Shown piece after piece: positions 52,769-62,440 of a stretch of 64,000 nt of DNA; the first letter of the stretch is position 1; each line of letters opens with the position of its first letter. The stretch is from Smithellaceae bacterium (GTDB taxonomy: Bacteria; Desulfobacterota; Syntrophia; Syntrophales; Smithellaceae). The stretch lies in contig JAUYFM010000058.1 of assembly GCA_030690945.1 (NCBI GenBank), forward strand, positions 36,039-100,038, given 5' to 3'. The notes below the pieces were generated by a model. It worked only from the letters and a program-made list of their open reading frames with translations, ran no database searches and was not told the origin of the DNA. The position numbers were made by a program, and so were the translations under genes.

Positions 52769-52812
52769 TTCGTTTTTAGTATTTTATCACAATAACAATA
52801 GCTTATGGCTCA

Positions 52813-52828
52813 TGGCATAGGCCTTGCT
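52813..52828 (+). promoter_or_regulatory. Sigma-54 promoter of zraP-like gene
   Basis: TGGCAT (52813-52818), 5 bases, TTGCT (52824-52828): the invariant GG and GC are 10 bases apart as in the -24/-12 consensus. It precedes the start codon by 50 bases. Confidence 0.8.
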
Positions 52829-52878
52829 CTGTAATTGCGTAACTGGTCAACAAAAAATATATAAAAAGGAGATGTACC

Positions 52879-53397
52879 ATGAGAAAATTAACTTTATCAT
52901 TAACAGCCGTTGCAGTGGGCTTGCTTCTGACGTCACAAGCGTTTGCCGGGGGCCCCGGACGCGGACCCGGGGCGGGAAAAGATTGCGAATATCGCAGTGA
53001 AGCGGGCTATGAGAAATTAAATTTAACCGATGAACAAAAAACAAAAATTGAAGCAATGCGAGATGCCAATTATAAGGCAACAAGACCCGTGCGGGAAAAG
53101 ATGTTCGATAAATCTGTAGAATTACGTCGACTCTGGCTGCAGACCAATCCTGACAAGGACAAGATTACCGCTGCTCAAAAAGAGATTCGAGTATTGCGTG
53201 ATGAAATGCAGGATAAAGCAACAACCATGAGATTGGAAATCCGCAAGATTCTGACGCCGGAGCAGAATGAAAAACTGGCAAATTCCCGCTGGGGCAGAGG
53301 GTCCGGTTTCGGACCGCGCGGCGGCATGAGAGGTCAGGGCGAATTTGGCCCCGGCCATGGACCTGGACCCGGTTTAGGAATGGGTATGTGTCAGTAA
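52879..53397 (+). CDS. zraP: ZraP/Spy/CpxP-like periplasmic protein
   Basis: 172 aa. Signal peptide 1-23 (cleaved after AFA), a Gly/Pro/Arg-rich segment, a helical LTXXQ-like core (LNLTDEQKTKIEAMRDANYK and LTPEQNEKLANSR) and a Gly-rich tail with His, Met and Cys (GPGHGPGPGLGMGMCQ) able to bind metal. AAAAGGAGA precedes the ATG. Spy/CpxP/ZraP proteins are periplasmic chaperones or metal buffers; expression by the divergent two-component system is inferred from the sigma-54 promoter. Confidence 0.85.
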   Translation: MRKLTLSLTAVAVGLLLTSQAFAGGPGRGPGAGKDCEYRSEAGYEKLNLTDEQKTKIEAMRDANYKATRPVREKMFDKSVELRRLWLQTNPDKDKITAAQKEIRVLRDEMQDKATTMRLEIRKILTPEQNEKLANSRWGRGSGFGPRGGMRGQGEFGPGHGPGPGLGMGMCQ

Positions 53398-53420
53398 CTA
53401 AAGTTTCACCCCTCCTTGAA

Positions 53421-53449
53421 AAGGGGAGCCACAGGCTCCCCTTTTTTTA
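53421..53449 (+). terminator. Rho-independent terminator of zraP-like gene
   Basis: AAGGGGAGCC (53421-53430), loop ACA, GGCTCCCCTT (53434-53443) followed by a run of T residues. Confidence 0.9.
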
Positions 53450-53537
53450 TCCGGAATAAAAAAACATTTTGACAAGCATTAAGTTTTGCATTAATGGTCA
53501 CAATCAATTTAATATATTTTTTTGAAGGGTAGGATAA

Positions 53538-53657
53538 ATGTTCAGTTTTACGGCAACGACGATTATGGCAAGCGCGCTTCTGACCCTGCTTCTCGGCCTC
53601 GCCTTGTTGCGCCTGCTACTTAAGGCCGTCTGCCCGTCGTTTTCAGGTCGTCACTGA
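53538..53657 (+). CDS. leuL: Leucine-rich leader peptide of the leu operon
   Basis: 39 codons, ATG preceded by GAAGGGTAGGA. Residues 14-28 contain 11 leucines (LLTLLLGLALLRLLL), using CTT, CTG, CTC, TTG and CTA codons. The stop at 53655-53657 is followed by mutually exclusive hairpins and a terminator, and the next gene is leuA. This is the layout of a transcription-attenuation leader: ribosomes stall at Leu codons when leucyl-tRNA is scarce. A TTGACA at 53469-53474 may be its -35 box; the -10 is unclear. A small membrane peptide is the alternative reading of the hydrophobic sequence. Confidence 0.8.
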   Translation: MFSFTATTIMASALLTLLLGLALLRLLLKAVCPSFSGRH

Positions 53658-53718
53658 AATAGTAAAACAACTGATAACCTGAAAGGCCGTGGGCAGCAAA
53701 ACCCACGGCCTTTTTTTT
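53630..53718 (+). promoter_or_regulatory. leu operon attenuator (antiterminator/terminator)
   Basis: Terminator: AAAGGCCGTGGG (53682-53693), 8-base loop, CCCACGGCCTTT (53702-53713), then T residues to 53718. Antiterminator: CTGCCC (53630-53635) with GGGCAG (53691-53696) and TTTCAGGT (53641-53648) with ACCTGAAA (53677-53684). The second arm of the antiterminator includes the first arm of the terminator, so they exclude each other. The left arm lies under the end of the leader ORF, where a ribosome reaching the stop would cover it. Confidence 0.85.
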
Positions 53719-53872
53719 GTGAGGCTCCAATTATGCAAACGCAGTACCGCAGAATTGGTAAGCCGAACAACCCCGCGTATGCGGGGTCCGTGATGTGAAA
53801 TACTGATTATTATATTTGAGTCCCACAAACAAAATTGAGTTGAAATTTTTATATATTTGAAAGGAGCCCCAA

Positions 53873-55423
<1,551 letters not shown>

Positions 55424-55497
55424 AAAATAGAGTAATTACAGCTTCTCATTTTTAACTTTTTCAAAGAAGCACTTTTGTCAGTCAAGGAGTCTATGAC

Positions 55498-56757
55498 GTG
55501 GGAAATACGATAACGGAAAAAATTTTAATGGCGCACACGGACCTCAAGGAAATCGCACCCGGTCAGTTGATTAACGCTCATGTGGATATTGCTTTAGGCA
55601 ACGATATCACCGCGCCCATCGCCATCAGCGAATTCCGGGCAGCCGGTGGGAAAAAGGTTTTCGATAAGGATAAAGTAGCGCTGGTTCTGGACCATTTCAC
55701 GCCGAATAAAGACATCAATTCCGCCCAGCAGTGCAAGACGGTACGCGAATTTGCCATGGAACACGGCGTCACGCATTTCTTTGAAGGCGGACAGGTGGGC
55801 GTGGAGCACGCACTCCTGCCGGAGAAAGGCATCGTGCTCCCCGGCGATCTGATCATCGGCGCGGACAGCCATACCTGCACCTATGGCGCTCTGGGCGCTT
55901 TTGCCACAGGCGTGGGCAGCACGGATCTGGCCGCAGCCATGCTCACCGGTGAATTATGGTTCAAGGTACCGTCTTCGATCAAATTTGTCGTTTATGGAAA
56001 ACTCGCCAAATGGGTTTCGGGCAAGGATTTGATTCTGAGTGTCGTCGGACGTATCGGCGTCGACGGCGCGCTATATCAGGCCATGGAATTCACGGGCGAG
56101 ACGATCAGTAATCTGCCGATGGCCGACCGGCTCTCCATGGCAAATATGGCCATCGAGGCCGGCGCGAAAAACGGCATCTTCGCCCCGGACGCGATTACAG
56201 AAGAATATGTGAAGCCCAGGGCAAAACGGCCCTATAAATTCTACGCTTCCGATGCAGACGCGGTTTATGCCGACGTCATCGAAATCGATGCAAGCAAACT
56301 TGAGCCGCAGGTGGCCTTTCCGCATCTGCCGTCCAATGTCAAAGGGGTAAGTCAGGCGGGCAACGTGAAAATCGACCAGGCGCTGATTGGGAGCTGCACC
56401 AATGGCCGGATTGAAGACTTGCGCATCGCCGCGCAGATTTTGAAAAACCGCAAAGCCGCACCTGGTGTCCGACTGATCGTGGTTCCGGCCACACCGTTCA
56501 TCTACAAGCAAGCTCTGCAGGAAGGATTACTCGAAATCTTTATGGACGCCGAAGCGGTTATCTCGCCGCCGTCATGCGGCGCGTGCCTGGGAGGGCACCT
56601 GGGCATTTTGGCCGAGGGCGAAAAGTCGGTGGCCACCACTAACCGCAATTTCGTAGGACGCATGGGACATCCCAAAAGCGAAGTCTATCTGGCCAGCCCC
56701 GCCGTGGCTGCGGCATCCGCCGTCCTGGGCAGGATTGCATCGCCTGAAGAACTATAA
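55498..56757 (+). CDS. leuC: 3-isopropylmalate dehydratase large subunit
   Basis: 419 aa, the shorter LeuC class found in archaea and many anaerobes. Iron-sulfur ligands: [10 protein letters not shown] and [13 protein letters not shown]; substrate loop [13 protein letters not shown]. Starts with GTG 55498, 8 bases after AAGGAG; the nearby ATG 55493 leads to an immediate stop. Works with LeuD, 28 bases downstream, in the isomerisation of 2- to 3-isopropylmalate. Confidence 0.95.
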   Translation: MGNTITEKILMAHTDLKEIAPGQLINAHVDIALGNDITAPIAISEFRAAGGKKVFDKDKVALVLDHFTPNKDINSAQQCKTVREFAMEHGVTHFFEGGQVGVEHALLPEKGIVLPGDLIIGADSHTCTYGALGAFATGVGSTDLAAAMLTGELWFKVPSSIKFVVYGKLAKWVSGKDLILSVVGRIGVDGALYQAMEFTGETISNLPMADRLSMANMAIEAGAKNGIFAPDAITEEYVKPRAKRPYKFYASDADAVYADVIEIDASKLEPQVAFPHLPSNVKGVSQAGNVKIDQALIGSCTNGRIEDLRIAAQILKNRKAAPGVRLIVVPATPFIYKQALQEGLLEIFMDAEAVISPPSCGACLGGHLGILAEGEKSVATTNRNFVGRMGHPKSEVYLASPAVAAASAVLGRIASPEEL

Positions 56758-56784
56758 ACAAAGCCATAAAAGGATTATCTGAAA

Positions 56785-57270
56785 ATGATATTTAAAGGAA
56801 AAGTCTGGAAATTTGGAGACAACATCGATACCGACGCGATCATTCCCGCGCGCTATTTGAACACATCCGACCCCAGGGAGTTAGCCAAACACTGCATGGA
56901 AGACGCGGATCCTGACTTTGTCACTAGAATGAAACCCGGCGACATCATTGTCGGCGGCGAAAACTTCGGTTGCGGTTCCTCGCGGGAGCATGCGCCCATC
57001 GCCATCAAGGCGGCGGGAATCTCGTGTGTTGTCGCTAAAAGTTTCGCTCGTATTTTCTACCGTAACGCCTTCAATATGGGTCTGCCGATTTTCGAGTCCC
57101 GCGAATTTTTCGACGCGATTACCGAAGGCCGGGAAATCACCCTGGACAGCATCCGGGGCATCATCACCATTGGCGGCACGGATCAAAAATTCCCAATCAG
57201 CCCGATACCGCCCTTTATGGAACAGCTCATCGCCGACGGCGGCCTGATGAAACATATCGCCAAGAAATGA
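56785..57270 (+). CDS. leuD: 3-isopropylmalate dehydratase small subunit
   Basis: 161 aa swivelling domain. [13 protein letters not shown] near the N-terminus and [18 protein letters not shown] (substrate-recognition loop) are diagnostic. The short form pairs with the 419-aa LeuC. leuB follows after 7 bases. Confidence 0.95.
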   Translation: MIFKGKVWKFGDNIDTDAIIPARYLNTSDPRELAKHCMEDADPDFVTRMKPGDIIVGGENFGCGSSREHAPIAIKAAGISCVVAKSFARIFYRNAFNMGLPIFESREFFDAITEGREITLDSIRGIITIGGTDQKFPISPIPPFMEQLIADGGLMKHIAKK

Positions 57271-57277
57271 GGGAAGC

Positions 57278-58408
57278 ATGACGAGCAAGGAATTTCAGAT
57301 CGCTGTTTTCGCCGGAGACGGCGTCGGCCCGGAAATCATGAAAGAGGCCTTAAAGGTTTTAAAGGTCATATCCGACAAGAATCATATCAACCTCGGACTA
57401 ACAGAAGGATACATCGGCGGCAGCGCTTATGACCTCTTCGGTGTTCCGCTGCCGGATGAGAGTTTGAATCTTGCGCTCGCCAGCGACGCAGTATTACTCG
57501 GCGCCGTGGGCGGCCCCAAATGGGAGGGACTGGATTACAGCGTCCGGCCCGAGCGGGCGCTTCTGGGCTTGCGCGAAAAGCTGGGACTTTATGCTAATTT
57601 GCGGCCGGTGGTTGTCTTTGACGAGCTGCTGGATGCATCACCGCTCAAAAAAGAAGTGGTTCAGGGCATTGATATCATGATTTTGCGGGAGCTGACCGGC
57701 GATGTGTATTTCGGCCGGCCGCGTGGTGTGACCATCGGGAAAGACGGCAAACGCACGGGCGTCAACACGATGATCTACACGGAAGAGGAAATCCGCCGCA
57801 TCGCCGTGCGCGCTTTTGAGCTGGCGCGCGGACGAAGGAATAATCTTTTATCGGTGGACAAAGCCAACGTTCTGGAAACCACGGAACTCTGGCGCACGGT
57901 CGTGACGGAAGTGGGCCGCGATTATCCCGACGTGACGCTCAAACACATGTATGTCGATAACTGCGCCATGCAGCTCATCCGCAATCCGTCGCAGTTTGAC
58001 GTGATTGTGACAACCAATTTGTTCGGCGACATCTTAAGCGATGAAGCCGCGATGCTGACCGGCTCCATCGGTATGCTGCCGTCGGCAAGTTTGGGCAGGG
58101 ATAAGGCTTTATATGAACCGATTCACGGCTCCGCACCGGATATCGCGGGGAAAAACATCGCCAATCCGCTGGCAACGATTCTATCGGTCGGAATGATGCT
58201 GCGTTATTCGCTGAATCTGCCGCAGGAGGCGGCTTTACTTGAAAAAGCCGTGGCGGATGTTTTAAAAGACGGCTTCCGCACTCAGGATATTTATTCAACG
58301 GGAAGCAGGCTCGTCGGCACCCAAGATATGGGAAATGCCGTCGTCCGGAAGCTTGAGACCCTGCTCCAATCAACCACCTCGCGAGCTCGCTGTCGAGGTA
58401 TGAAATGA
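57278..58408 (+). CDS. leuB: 3-isopropylmalate dehydrogenase with repeat-derived C-terminal tail
   Basis: 376 aa NAD-dependent beta-decarboxylating dehydrogenase. [11 protein letters not shown] at the N-terminus, the substrate-binding Arg cluster ([23 protein letters not shown]), [10 protein letters not shown] and the NAD loop [18 protein letters not shown]. The fold should end near RKLETLL; the last 13 residues ([13 protein letters not shown]) are encoded by palindromic repeat family 2, which begins at 58370 and has evidently displaced the original stop. The enzyme should tolerate this tail. Confidence 0.95.
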   Translation: MTSKEFQIAVFAGDGVGPEIMKEALKVLKVISDKNHINLGLTEGYIGGSAYDLFGVPLPDESLNLALASDAVLLGAVGGPKWEGLDYSVRPERALLGLREKLGLYANLRPVVVFDELLDASPLKKEVVQGIDIMILRELTGDVYFGRPRGVTIGKDGKRTGVNTMIYTEEEIRRIAVRAFELARGRRNNLLSVDKANVLETTELWRTVVTEVGRDYPDVTLKHMYVDNCAMQLIRNPSQFDVIVTTNLFGDILSDEAAMLTGSIGMLPSASLGRDKALYEPIHGSAPDIAGKNIANPLATILSVGMMLRYSLNLPQEAALLEKAVADVLKDGFRTQDIYSTGSRLVGTQDMGNAVVRKLETLLQSTTSRARCRGMK

Positions 58409-58470
58409 ACGTCATTATATCGCGAGCTCGCTGCGGAGAATTAACGCTCGTCCCGCAACAGCGGGATTAA
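58370..58470 (+). repeat. Palindromic repeat family 2, copies 2a and 2b
   Basis: 2a (58370-58392) repeats 29221-29243 exactly and lies within the end of leuB. 2b (58421-58470) matches 29231-29280 at 48 of 50 positions, including GCGAGCTCGC and the CCCGC..GCGGG hairpin. The pair suggests insertion or partial duplication at the 3' end of leuB. Confidence 0.85.
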
Positions 58471-58500
58471 CCAAACGAAACCTGGACAGGACCGGCCGAC

Positions 58501-59127
58501 ATGCTCGATTCCGTCATTTTTCTGGAAAAAATAATTATCGAACCACCCGCGGCGAAAATCTATTCGCGGCTCGGCTTTAAAAAAAAGATTACCTCCCTTT
58601 CCTCCTCCCACCGCCAAGAAACAGATCACCATATCGAAGAAGCAGCCTCAATCATCAGACTGCAAGGTTCCTTCCTGCGTCTTCCCATCCGTAAAAATGA
58701 CGGGCAGAATATTTCTCTTGATGAGCAGACAACATTCAGTAGCGCAAAGCTTTCCGTTTTTCTTGGCGGCTGCCGGGAAGCCGTGCTTCTGGGGGCTACC
58801 GCGGGCAATCCGATTATGGAAACAATCCGGGAAAGAACCAACCGGGGGGATTTAACAGCCGCCGTCGTCTATGACGCCACGGCCAGTGAAATGACCGATG
58901 CTGCCCTCGACTGGATGATGGCTTATATCAACCATCAACTAAGGCGTGAAGGCAGGCAGCTTTTGCCACGGCGCTTTTCGGCAGGCTATGCAGATTTTGC
59001 GCTGGAAAATCAAAAAGAAATTCATAAAAAGCTGCAATTGGCAAAAATCGGCGTGACCATCACTCCCAATTTTATTCTCCTTCCGGAAAAATCAGTTACA
59101 GCCATTTGCGGGATAGGCATTTTTTGA
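58501..59127 (+). CDS. Vitamin B12-dependent methionine synthase activation-domain-like protein
   Basis: 208 aa stand-alone protein resembling the MetH reactivation (AdoMet-binding) domain: GGCREAVLLGATAGNPI, a helical middle, and RRFSAGYADFALENQKEIHK followed by LLPEKSVTAICGIG, corresponding to the RxSPGY and PxxSVS motifs of the domain. Such split proteins in deltaproteobacteria may reactivate a corrinoid methionine synthase lacking its own domain. Not part of the leucine pathway; it is separated from leuB by repeats. The exact start is uncertain. Confidence 0.72.
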   Translation: MLDSVIFLEKIIIEPPAAKIYSRLGFKKKITSLSSSHRQETDHHIEEAASIIRLQGSFLRLPIRKNDGQNISLDEQTTFSSAKLSVFLGGCREAVLLGATAGNPIMETIRERTNRGDLTAAVVYDATASEMTDAALDWMMAYINHQLRREGRQLLPRRFSAGYADFALENQKEIHKKLQLAKIGVTITPNFILLPEKSVTAICGIGIF

Positions 59128-59157
59128 TGGTGTTAATATATATTGAATGCTCCCTTT

Positions 59158-59331
59158 AAAGAATTACATAACCTGGAATCCATCGTCGACCGCAGTCCTG
59201 TTGTCTATTGCATCTGGCGATTCGATCAAGAATGGTCGATAGGATATGTCTCCGGGAACATAGCCCAATGGGGCTTTTCTCCGGAAGAGTTTCTTTCCGG
59301 CCGCACGTCCTGGCGGCGGGTCGTCCACTAG
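59158..59331 (+). pseudogene. N-terminal PAS-domain fragment
   Basis: About 58 codons read LESIVDRSPVVYCIWRFDQE, YVSGNIAQWGFSPEEFLSG and end WRRVVH-TAG. This is the first half of a PAS domain as found in sensor kinases; the HPDD motif that should follow VVH and everything downstream is gone. It is a remnant cut off by the DNA carrying hipBA. Confidence 0.7.
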
Positions 59332-59390
59332 GTACTGGAGCAGAGGCAACAGCTTCCCCGCACAACAAATCATACACAATAACTATGCAC

Positions 59391-59439
59391 TATATATAAG
59401 GCATAATATTAATTATTACGGCATTATGCCTTATATATA
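59391..59439 (+). promoter_or_regulatory. 17-bp perfect inverted repeat, probable HipB operator
   Basis: TATATATAAGGCATAAT (59391-59407) and its exact reverse complement (59423-59439) with a 15-base AT-rich spacer, just upstream of the hip promoter. Size and position fit cooperative binding of HipB dimers. Confidence 0.75.
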
Positions 59440-59450
59440 AGCCTTACTAA

Positions 59451-59479
59451 TTGACATTCAGCAAAACGAGTGCTAGTGT
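59451..59479 (+). promoter_or_regulatory. hipBA promoter
   Basis: TTGACA (59451-59456), 17-base spacer, TAGTGT (59474-59479), 41 bases before the hipB start. Confidence 0.6.
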
Positions 59480-59519
59480 GTTGTTGCCTTGAAGCAATTT
59501 GAACGCTAGGGGGTTGATC

Positions 59520-59843
59520 ATGCAATTAGGGGCTATGAACGATAAGACCATCCTGACCGAAATCGGCGCACGGATAAGCCGCCTGAGACTCAACCACAAT
59601 ATTACGCAGACCGATCTGGCGCTGCAGGCGGGTGTGGCCCGTATTGTTGTCCAGCGCCTGGAGGGCGGGCGCGGTTGCACGCTGGAGAATCTGATTCGCA
59701 TCACACGCGTACTGGGAATACTCGAACAACTGGATGCCTTTCTCCAAGTACCGGAACTGAGTCCCCTGCAACTGGCGAAGCTGAAGGGCCGGGAGCGCCT
59801 CCGCGCTGCCAGAGTGCGTCCTAAACACACAGCAAAGGAATGA
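59520..59843 (+). CDS. hipB: HipB-type antitoxin / Xre-family regulator
   Basis: 107 aa. Xre-type helix-turn-helix: IGARISRLRLNHNITQTDLA and LQAGVARIVVQRLEGGRGCT; the C-terminal tail ends in basic residues. ATG 59520 after TAGGGGG is the likely start. It should bind the inverted repeat at 59391-59439 and neutralise HipA, encoded 6 bases downstream. Confidence 0.88.
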   Translation: MQLGAMNDKTILTEIGARISRLRLNHNITQTDLALQAGVARIVVQRLEGGRGCTLENLIRITRVLGILEQLDAFLQVPELSPLQLAKLKGRERLRAARVRPKHTAKE

Positions 59844-59849
59844 AAAGTC

Positions 59850-61154
59850 ATGGCACAACGGATGAAAAAAGTTCGTGCGGCAACGGTTCTTCTCTGGGGA
59901 AGCGAAGTGGGGGCCGTAGCCTGGGACAACGGCAGAGGCTATGGAATTTTTGAATACGAACCTGCCTTCGTGCAACGCGGCCTGGAAATTGCGCCGTTGA
60001 CTCTGCCTCTGCGCAATGGCCTTTTTTCCTTCCCCGCCTTAGATCGCGTGACTTTTCACGGACTGCCGGGCCTGCTTGCCGATGCCCTGCCGGACAGCTT
60101 CGGCAACCGCATCATTGATCTGTGGCTGGCCAGACAGGGACGCACACCCTCTGATTTTACCCCTGTGGAGCGGCTTTGCTATATGGGAGCGCGCAGTATG
60201 GGCGCATTGGAATTCAAGCCGGCAATAGGCGCGCAGGCGCGTAAATCCGAACCCATCGAAGTCTCCGAACTCACAAAACTGGCAACCGATATTCTCCGCC
60301 ACCGAACACAGTGGGCCATCAATCTGAAAGGGGAGCAAGCGCGCGCCTTGGACACCATTATTCGTATCGGCACATCTGCCGGAGGACAACGAGCCAAAGC
60401 GGTTATTGCCTGGAATCCCAAAACCGGCGAAGTGCGCTCCGGACAGGCGCCGCCACCGCCAGGCTTCGAACCATGGATTCTAAAGTTCGACGGCGTTAAT
60501 GAGGCGACACTAGGTGATCCCAAAGGCTTTGGCCGCATCGAATATGCATACCACCGCATGGTTGTGGCAGCCGGTGTCAGCATGATGTCCTGCCGCCTGC
60601 TGGAAGAAGACGGTCGGGCGCATTTCATGACCAGGCGCTTCGACCGGACGCCTGACGGGGGGAAAATTCATGCGCAATCGCTTTGCGCCCTGGCGCACTA
60701 CGACTTCAATGCGGCAGGTGATTATGGATATGAGCAGGCGCTGTCTGTCATTCAACAGTTGCATTTGGGCCACCCGACCATGCAGGAGATGTTCCGTCGC
60801 ATGGCATTTAATGTTGTGGCCCGCAATCAGGACGATCATACGCGGAATATTGCCTTCCTGATGGATCAAGCAGGCATTTGGACTCTGTCACCGGCTTTCG
60901 ATGTTGCCTGGGCCTATAATCCTTCAGGCGTGTGGACAAACCGCCACCAGATGAGCGTCAACGGAAAAAGAGATGATTTCACAAGAGCAGATATACTGAG
61001 TGTTGCCAGGCAATTCGGCATCAAGGGCGCAGAAGACATTCTGACACAAGTGATCAACACAGTTGCCCGCTGGCCGGAATTTGCCAACGAAGCAGGTGTG
61101 CCGCAGAAGATCATAAAACAGATCGCGCAAACGCATCGCCTTGCTTTGCTGTAG
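59850..61154 (+). CDS. hipA: HipA-family serine/threonine kinase toxin
   Basis: 434 aa. HipA N-subdomain (LPGLLADALPDSFGNRIID), Gly-rich ATP loop GTSAGGQRAKAVIAWN, catalytic loop VARNQDDHTRNIAF and metal-binding LSPAFDVAWAYNP; the C-terminal helical domain is complete. E. coli HipA phosphorylates glutamyl-tRNA synthetase; the target here is unknown. The stop overlaps the start of a transposase relic, showing the accessory nature of the locus. Confidence 0.92.
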   Translation: MAQRMKKVRAATVLLWGSEVGAVAWDNGRGYGIFEYEPAFVQRGLEIAPLTLPLRNGLFSFPALDRVTFHGLPGLLADALPDSFGNRIIDLWLARQGRTPSDFTPVERLCYMGARSMGALEFKPAIGAQARKSEPIEVSELTKLATDILRHRTQWAINLKGEQARALDTIIRIGTSAGGQRAKAVIAWNPKTGEVRSGQAPPPPGFEPWILKFDGVNEATLGDPKGFGRIEYAYHRMVVAAGVSMMSCRLLEEDGRAHFMTRRFDRTPDGGKIHAQSLCALAHYDFNAAGDYGYEQALSVIQQLHLGHPTMQEMFRRMAFNVVARNQDDHTRNIAFLMDQAGIWTLSPAFDVAWAYNPSGVWTNRHQMSVNGKRDDFTRADILSVARQFGIKGAEDILTQVINTVARWPEFANEAGVPQKIIKQIAQTHRLALL

Positions 61155-61155
61155 G

Positions 61156-61425
61156 CCTCCAAAACCGCCGTGAAGGAACCAAAATCATCCAGCGGGTCGT
61201 CGCCACCATCGGCTGGCTTCTGGCGGAGCGAAAGTTTGGCTTCGACATGAAGCGGGCGATCTTCCTGACGGTTCTGCATCGGCTCTTTGCATCACCTCTA
61301 CCGGGCGATGTTTTTCCTGGGAGAAGAGATAGAGTACCAGAAGGACTGCACTCCTTTCGCTCCGCGCTGCACGAAGGACGTGATCGAAGAGGATCTGTTT
61401 CTGGTGCGGCGAGACCATCGGCAAG
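61156..61425 (+). pseudogene. Relic of an IS1634/IS4-type DDE transposase
   Basis: Frame 1 reads TIGWLLAERKFGFDMKRAIF then LTVLHRLFAS; after a shift and deletion near 61287 another frame reads HHLYRAMFFLGEEIEYQKD and PRCTKDVIEEDLFLVRRDH. Both parts match the N-terminal region of IS1634-like transposases, whose catalytic region is missing. No terminal inverted repeats were found. Confidence 0.65.
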
Positions 61426-61655
61426 CTTGGCCACAGCAAAGATCACCGTCCCGGGCTCCAGATCTCCAGGCGGTCATCAAAAATGCGGATTTGGATGTTT
61501 CCGGGGTCATATAATCCCGGTGGACAATGGCATTCACCACAGCCTCGCGCAACGCCTCCAGCGGATAATCCCATTTCTCGTCACGGGCGGCCTTGGCGCC
61601 GATGCCTACACCCATGCTGATATGCCTTTGGATAAATTCGAGGACCTCGCCGATT
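61426..61655 (-). pseudogene. Middle fragment of an AlbA_2/AAA_4 (Schlafen-like) ATP-binding regulator
   Basis: Minus-strand pieces: VLEFIQRHISMGVGIGAKAA, DEKWDYPLEALREAVVNAI and VHRDYM, then in another frame IRIFDDRLEIWSPG-like residues and VIFAVAKL. These are consecutive parts of the AAA_4/GHKL-like region of this family, broken by at least one frameshift near 61495. Upstream at 61657-61727 lie four copies of ATCGAGCA or its complement, two forming a 13-bp hairpin (61670-61682 with 61692-61704). Confidence 0.65.
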
Positions 61656-61726
61656 TATCGAGCAGCTTCATATCGAGCAGTCGTTGCATGGGACTGCTCG
61701 ATATTTACCTAAGGATGCTCGATATT

Positions 61727-61915
61727 TCAAATTACTGAAATATAACGCCTTCCTCGTTTACTGCCTTCCGATTTCAACCACCCCTCTGTAATGAATCGCT
61801 TGGCAATACGATTGGCACTAAACTGCGATATTCCCAAAACCATGCGGAGGTCTTCATTTTTTATAAAACCGTTTTCCTTCAGGACCGCCTCCAGCGCGAC
61901 ATACTCCGGCGGCAC
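61727..61915 (-). CDS. Small winged-helix-like ORF or C-terminal fragment
   Basis: 62 codons, MPPEYVALEAVLKENGFIKN then LGISQFSANRIAKRFITEGW, ending RRYISVI: the pattern of a winged helix-turn-helix as seen at the C-terminus of AAA_4 regulators or Fic proteins. Its isolation among relics makes it more likely a fragment than a functional gene. Confidence 0.4.
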   Translation of the reverse strand: MPPEYVALEAVLKENGFIKNEDLRMVLGISQFSANRIAKRFITEGWLKSEGSKRGRRYISVI

Positions 61916-61934
61916 TGCTCATTTTCAGGCTCTA

Positions 61935-62282
61935 CTAAACTCTAATAAGCTTTACTAAATGGCTTTGCCAGTCAAAAACCCACTGCGAAGTCCGACGACC
62001 GCCAATGTTGCGAATTCTTTTTCCGGATAAGGATGAAACGAGATTGTGAATCTTGTCCATCTTCTGATCCTCGTTCAGCACCTCCGGCAGTTTGTCCAGA
62101 AGCAACTCGTTTATCTCCTCACGCGATACCGGTTGGTACTTGCCGATCATGTCCAGGATCAAATCCCTGTAGTAACGATTATCGAAACCCCTATCTCGGA
62201 TATGCTTGGCTTTTTCACCCGTTGCCGCCGCTACCTGAGCTGCTACGATCAGATTGGGATGGCGATAATTTCTGTGGTCCGT
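61935..62282 (-). pseudogene. C-terminal fragment of an AlbA_2/AAA_4-type regulator
   Basis: Minus-strand frame: NYRHPNLIVAAQVAAATGEK, IRDRGFDNRYYRDLILDMIG, VSREEINELLLDKLPEVL, NIGGRRTSQWVFDW. This is a C-terminal winged helix commonly found after AAA_4 domains. No N-terminal part is attached; a matching N-terminal piece on the same strand lies at 63609-63713, beyond the DUF3800 cassette. Confidence 0.6.
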
Positions 62283-62339
62283 TCCACCGAATCAGCTCAA
62301 AAACACCTGTTAGCTCAAAAACACATTGACTTCCGTACC

Positions 62340-62440
62340 ACAATGTGTAAATTGACAATCAAGCCGTAAGGCTGGTGGCCCTTTACCCAAGGTTTAGGAC
62401 CGTGGCTGTGCCTCAGTCGCCGTTAAGACTGGGGTTTTTT
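62340..62440 (+). terminator. Terminator-like hairpin at the end of an unexplained, structured stretch
   Basis: CCTCAGTC (62411-62418), loop GCCGTTAA, GACTGGGG (62427-62434), then six T. The 70 bases before it (from 62340) are free of ORFs and contain small complementary segments (GCCGTAAGGC). The hairpin resembles the right ends of IS200/IS605-type elements, but no transposase accompanies it. It overlaps the 3' end of the minus-strand gene at 62413. Confidence 0.4.

Noticed and set aside
59329..59331. TAG at the end of the PAS fragment as a possible recoded codon
   Set aside because: Downstream codons do not continue the PAS domain; it is a simple truncation.
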